DNA from: an uncultured Mycoplasma sp.
GTDB taxonomy: Bacteria > Bacillota_I > Bacilli_A > Mycoplasmatales > Mycoplasmoidaceae
Assembly: GCA_947174035.1 (NCBI GenBank)
Contig: CAMWHH010000019.1
Location: 1 to 9,135 of the forward strand
Length of the DNA stretch: 9,135 nucleotides
Direction of reading: 5' to 3'
This document shows positions 6,106 to 9,135 of the stretch, piece by piece (within the stretch, counting starts at the first letter, position 1; each line of letters starts with the position of its first letter). The notes beneath the pieces are model-generated. The model was not told the origin of the DNA and ran no database searches. It was given only the letters and a program-made list of their open reading frames with translations. A program made the position numbers and the translations under genes.

Positions 6106-9042
6106 TTACTTTTGTGCATTATCAACAGAACCTATATATGAAAATTGGTAATAAAAATTATTCTCATAAGATTTTTTAGTTAAGTTATAAACACTAAAAG
6201 GAAAATAAGAAATAAATTCCACAGTTAAAAATCTCATATTAAATTCAACATTAACACCATAATCTTTTTGATAAATTTTTAAAGGTGCATTGAAATTAAG
6301 AGTTGGGATAACATAGTTATCTATTTTTAAATTAGAATTATTAAAAATTTTATTAAACTGATTAGAATTAAATTTATAAACTTTATCTAATAAACTATTT
6401 TTTAATTCATCAGAAACAATCGGCTTAATTCCTAACATTGATTTTCCACCCATTCCATCTTTTCAAGAGTATAAAGAACCTGGTGAAACAAATTCACTAT
6501 AAACATTTCTATAATTCTTAGTATCTGTTGGAGAATAAGTAGAAACTAATTGATTTATATCAATATTTTTAAATGTGTCTTCAATTGTTAAATCAGTTAC
6601 ATATAAATCTGGATTGTATGTAGATATAGTTGCAATTGTGTCATAATTGATTGACTTTGAAACAAATAAATTTGAAAAATCATAATCACGTAGAACTACA
6701 TTTTGGATTAAAGAATATCAGAAATTATAATAATAAAAATCAACACTAATATCTGTACTTAAATTTCAGTCAGAACCAAAAGGTAAATTTATATTTGCTA
6801 AAGAAATTGAATTATTTTTATAACTATAATTACTTGTTATTGAGTTAGTAAAACTTGGATCATCTATTTTTAAATTTGTATTATATGCAAACTGATAACC
6901 AAGCTTATAGTCATTTAAAATTCTGACAGGTTTTAATCAAAAACTTGAATTATCTGCAGAATAAGTGAATGTAATAGCATTTGATTTGTAATACTTTTCA
7001 CCTGGATTAGCACCAAGTCAAAAATTAGTAGGAATTATTTGTAGGATAGCACTAATAATTCTTTCTTCAGCAAATTTTCCAATAACTGGAATTTCCCCAA
7101 CAATTTTTTTCAAATCTGTTCCAGTAAACAAATTAATTAATGATGAAATAGAATCAACACTTAATAAGTTTTTAAAAGCTGCAATTATTGGACTTGCATC
7201 AACTTTTTTATTAATTGTCATTTTTATTTGATAATTAAATGAAATTGTTTGATTAGATTTATCAACTGTAGGTAAAGTAGTAAATCCTGTAGTAAATGAG
7301 ACATTTTTATAAGCATTTGGCAAATAAAAATGTTCATAATTATCATTTCTTTCAAATAAATTTTTCAAGAAATTATATAAAGCATCTACAAATGAAATTA
7401 CATTTTCTGTTGTGAATTTTTCATTACTTGTAGTAATTAAATTTAAAATGTTTCCAATTTGACTATTTGTTCCAGCAGCCAAAGCAGCTAATGAGTTATA
7501 AAATTCAGTTTTTTCGTCACCACTTAAAATATCAAAAAATTTATTATATTGATCTGTTTCAGTGTTTTTTGAAAAAATCAATTTAATTATATTTAGAACA
7601 GCTTGAGTTGAATCATTTTCACTAGTAGTTGTTTCTGTAATTGTTGAACTTGTGTTTCCAGATGAAGAAGTACTAGTTGTAGAATCAGAATTATTATCAT
7701 TTTTAGATTGAGCTTCATAGTCTTGCTCAATGATTTTTAGAAAAATATCAACATTATCATAGATAATATCAATTAATTTTTTAGGAGTTTTACCATCAAG
7801 ACCAATTATGTCATTATAAATTAAATTCATGATATCACTACTAATACCAAAAGATTTCAATCCTGTTTCTAAACTTTTAAAATCATTGCTATCAGAAACC
7901 ATATTAGGTTTAAATAAATTTAAATAAGTTTCAGCAACAACAGATACAGGACCAAAAACAGAATTTAAATATTCAACAACTGACCCTTTATATTCTTGAA
8001 CAATTTCTATGAATGGTTTAGCTTCATTACCAGGCTCAAATGCTGCAATAATCAAAGGACTTAAAATTTCAGGAATAACTTTTGCAGAAACCATGATTTT
8101 TGCAATATAAGGAATTGAATTCAAAATCAAATCTTTTACAGTTGGATTGTTTCTTAAAATATTTAAAATACCCATTCCATTTTCAACATATTCCATATAA
8201 GTTTGGAAATCTTCATTAAATTTTTCACTAATGTCATTAATCAAATTTTGCTGTGAAATATTTAAAATTTCTGGTTGGTATTTTGAATAGATATCTAAAT
8301 AATTTTGTTTCGATGTTAATCCTTTGATTTTATATGGGAAGGCAAATGAAAAAGATCCATTAGTAGGTGAAAACTCTGAATCAAATGATTCATTTCCAAA
8401 TTTAATAGTTGAGTTATTAACTTTTCATCCAATAAAAAATTCGTCAACAGATGTATTAACAGTTGATTCAAAAACTTGATCTTTTACAGAAATTTCTAGA
8501 GAATATTTTTTTCCAGGAAGCAATTCAAAAACTTTATCAAAAATCTTTAATTGACTAACTTGAATACCTTTAATACTGATTTTTAAATCAAAAGAAATTT
8601 TTGATTTACCTAAAATAATATTAAGATTGTTTGCATCTTTTATTTCAAAATTATTAACTTCTACATTTTCAATTGTAAAAGACTTAGCATTTTGCCTTCA
8701 TAATAAATAAGCAAAATAAGAAACATCTTTTACTATTTCACTTTGATTTCCTTCATATTTATTAATGTCATTATTAGCTCTAAACTCTTTATAATTTTGT
8801 AACAAATTATAATTATTTGCATATGAATATGAAAAATCTGTAGGTGCACTATCATTTAAATTATTTAGTGATGCTGGAACAGTTCCAGTTAATAAATTAG
8901 AAAAAGTAGGATAATCATTTTCATAAAAATTAGATGCACTTTGTAAACTGTTATATTCAGAACAAGAAACAGCAGTCATTGCTAAACTCAAAGAAAAAAT
9001 TCCTAGAGATGAAAATTTAAGAAATTTTAATTTTTTTCTCAT
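6106..9042 (-). CDS. Large surface lipoprotein, unknown function
   Basis: Under code 4 the frame runs from ATG (9040-9042) to TAA (6106-6108), 978 residues, with seven TGA Trp codons. Residues 1-26 are a lipoprotein signal peptide: basic MRKKLKFLK, a hydrophobic core, then the lipobox AVSC with Cys27 as the lipidated residue. The mature protein should therefore be anchored on the outer face of the membrane. About 28-260 looks beta-rich, with alternating hydrophobics. About 260-680 is mainly helical with several amphipathic segments. It is interrupted by a Ser/Thr/Asn-rich low-complexity linker, about 440-478, encoded near 7610-7725. About 680-978 is Asn/Tyr/aromatic-rich and again beta-like. 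I recognise no enzyme motif or named lipoprotein family. Its position before a DUF31-like protease recalls surface binder-protease pairs such as MIB-MIP, but nothing in the sequence proves an immunoglobulin role. The start is fixed by an excellent Shine-Dalgarno and the signal peptide. Confidence 0.92.
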
Positions 9043-9046
9043 ACTG

Positions 9047-9056
9047 CCTCCTTTCT
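9047..9056 (-). promoter_or_regulatory. Full-length Shine-Dalgarno of the lipoprotein gene
   Basis: AGAAAGGAGG on the minus strand, four bases before the ATG, is a ten-base match to the usual bacterial 16S anti-Shine-Dalgarno. The other starts in the window have only four- to six-base matches or none. It suggests efficient translation of the lipoprotein. Confidence 0.85.
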
Positions 9057-9059
9057 TAA

Positions 9060-9094
9060 AAATCTTAAAACCATAAAAAAATAATTTAAGATTT
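9060..9094. repeat. Inverted repeat upstream of the lipoprotein gene
   Basis: AAATCTTAAA (9060-9069) and TTTAAGATTT (9085-9094) form a perfect 10-bp inverted repeat around a 15-base spacer. On the minus strand it is followed by a short T-run (TTTTT). It could be a leader hairpin, an operator, or a weak terminator of a gene beyond the right edge. The rest of 9095-9135 is AT-rich, with only a TTGCAA (9127-9132) that might be a -35 box. Confidence 0.4.
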
Positions 9095-9135
9095 AGTAAT
9101 AAAAAAATAACACTAAATTTTTAAAATTGCAATAT

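Noticed and set aside
1..9135. CRISPR array, insertion sequence, tRNA or rRNA
   Set aside because: No regularly spaced repeats, transposase motifs, terminal inverted repeats or cloverleaf-like segments were seen; gaps between genes are all under about 230 bases.

Overview
The window reads as a mollicute chromosome segment (Mycoplasma sensu lato). It is extremely AT-rich and every gene lies on the minus strand. The reading frames only become whole if TGA is read as tryptophan (genetic code 4). On that reading the window holds five long genes: a 978-residue lipoprotein, a 498-residue membrane-anchored serine protease, a 598-residue FtsZ, a 288-residue four-helix membrane protein, and the first 468 residues of a large polytopic membrane protein that runs off the left edge. 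I counted 26 in-frame TGA and 2 TGG tryptophan codons. No tRNA, rRNA, mobile element or CRISPR array was seen, and the species cannot be named from the sequence.

Layout in the direction of transcription (right to left). 9135-9043 is a leader with a hairpin and a very strong Shine-Dalgarno. 9042-6106 is the lipoprotein. 6105-5990 is a short gap with a possible promoter and an AT palindrome. 5989-4493 is a DUF31-like trypsin-fold protease with one N-terminal membrane helix; a terminator hairpin overlaps its last codons. 4492-4272 is the ftsZ leader. 4271-2475 is ftsZ, followed four bases later by a perfect 14-bp terminator. 2474-2349 carries that terminator and a TTGACA promoter box. 2348-1482 is the four-helix membrane protein, ended by an 11-bp terminator whose T-tract runs into a perfect TATAAT. 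1406-1 is the polytopic membrane protein.

Strong terminators after the protease, ftsZ and the four-helix protein, each with promoter-like sequence beyond it, suggest mostly separate transcription units and not one operon. No mraZ or rsmH, the usual mollicute partners of ftsZ, lies next to it here.

The main biological point is the ftsZ neighbourhood. The disordered C-terminus of FtsZ, both cytoplasmic ends of the next membrane protein, and the cytoplasmic N-terminus of the preceding protease all share an unusual Tyr/Asp/Arg- or Tyr/Asp/Asn-rich composition. Mycoplasmas generally lack FtsA, so the four-helix protein is a reasonable candidate membrane partner for FtsZ. This is inference. FtsZ itself is divergent, with a 140-150-residue N-terminal extension, changed residues in the GTP pocket, and a basic C-terminal tail in place of the usual end.
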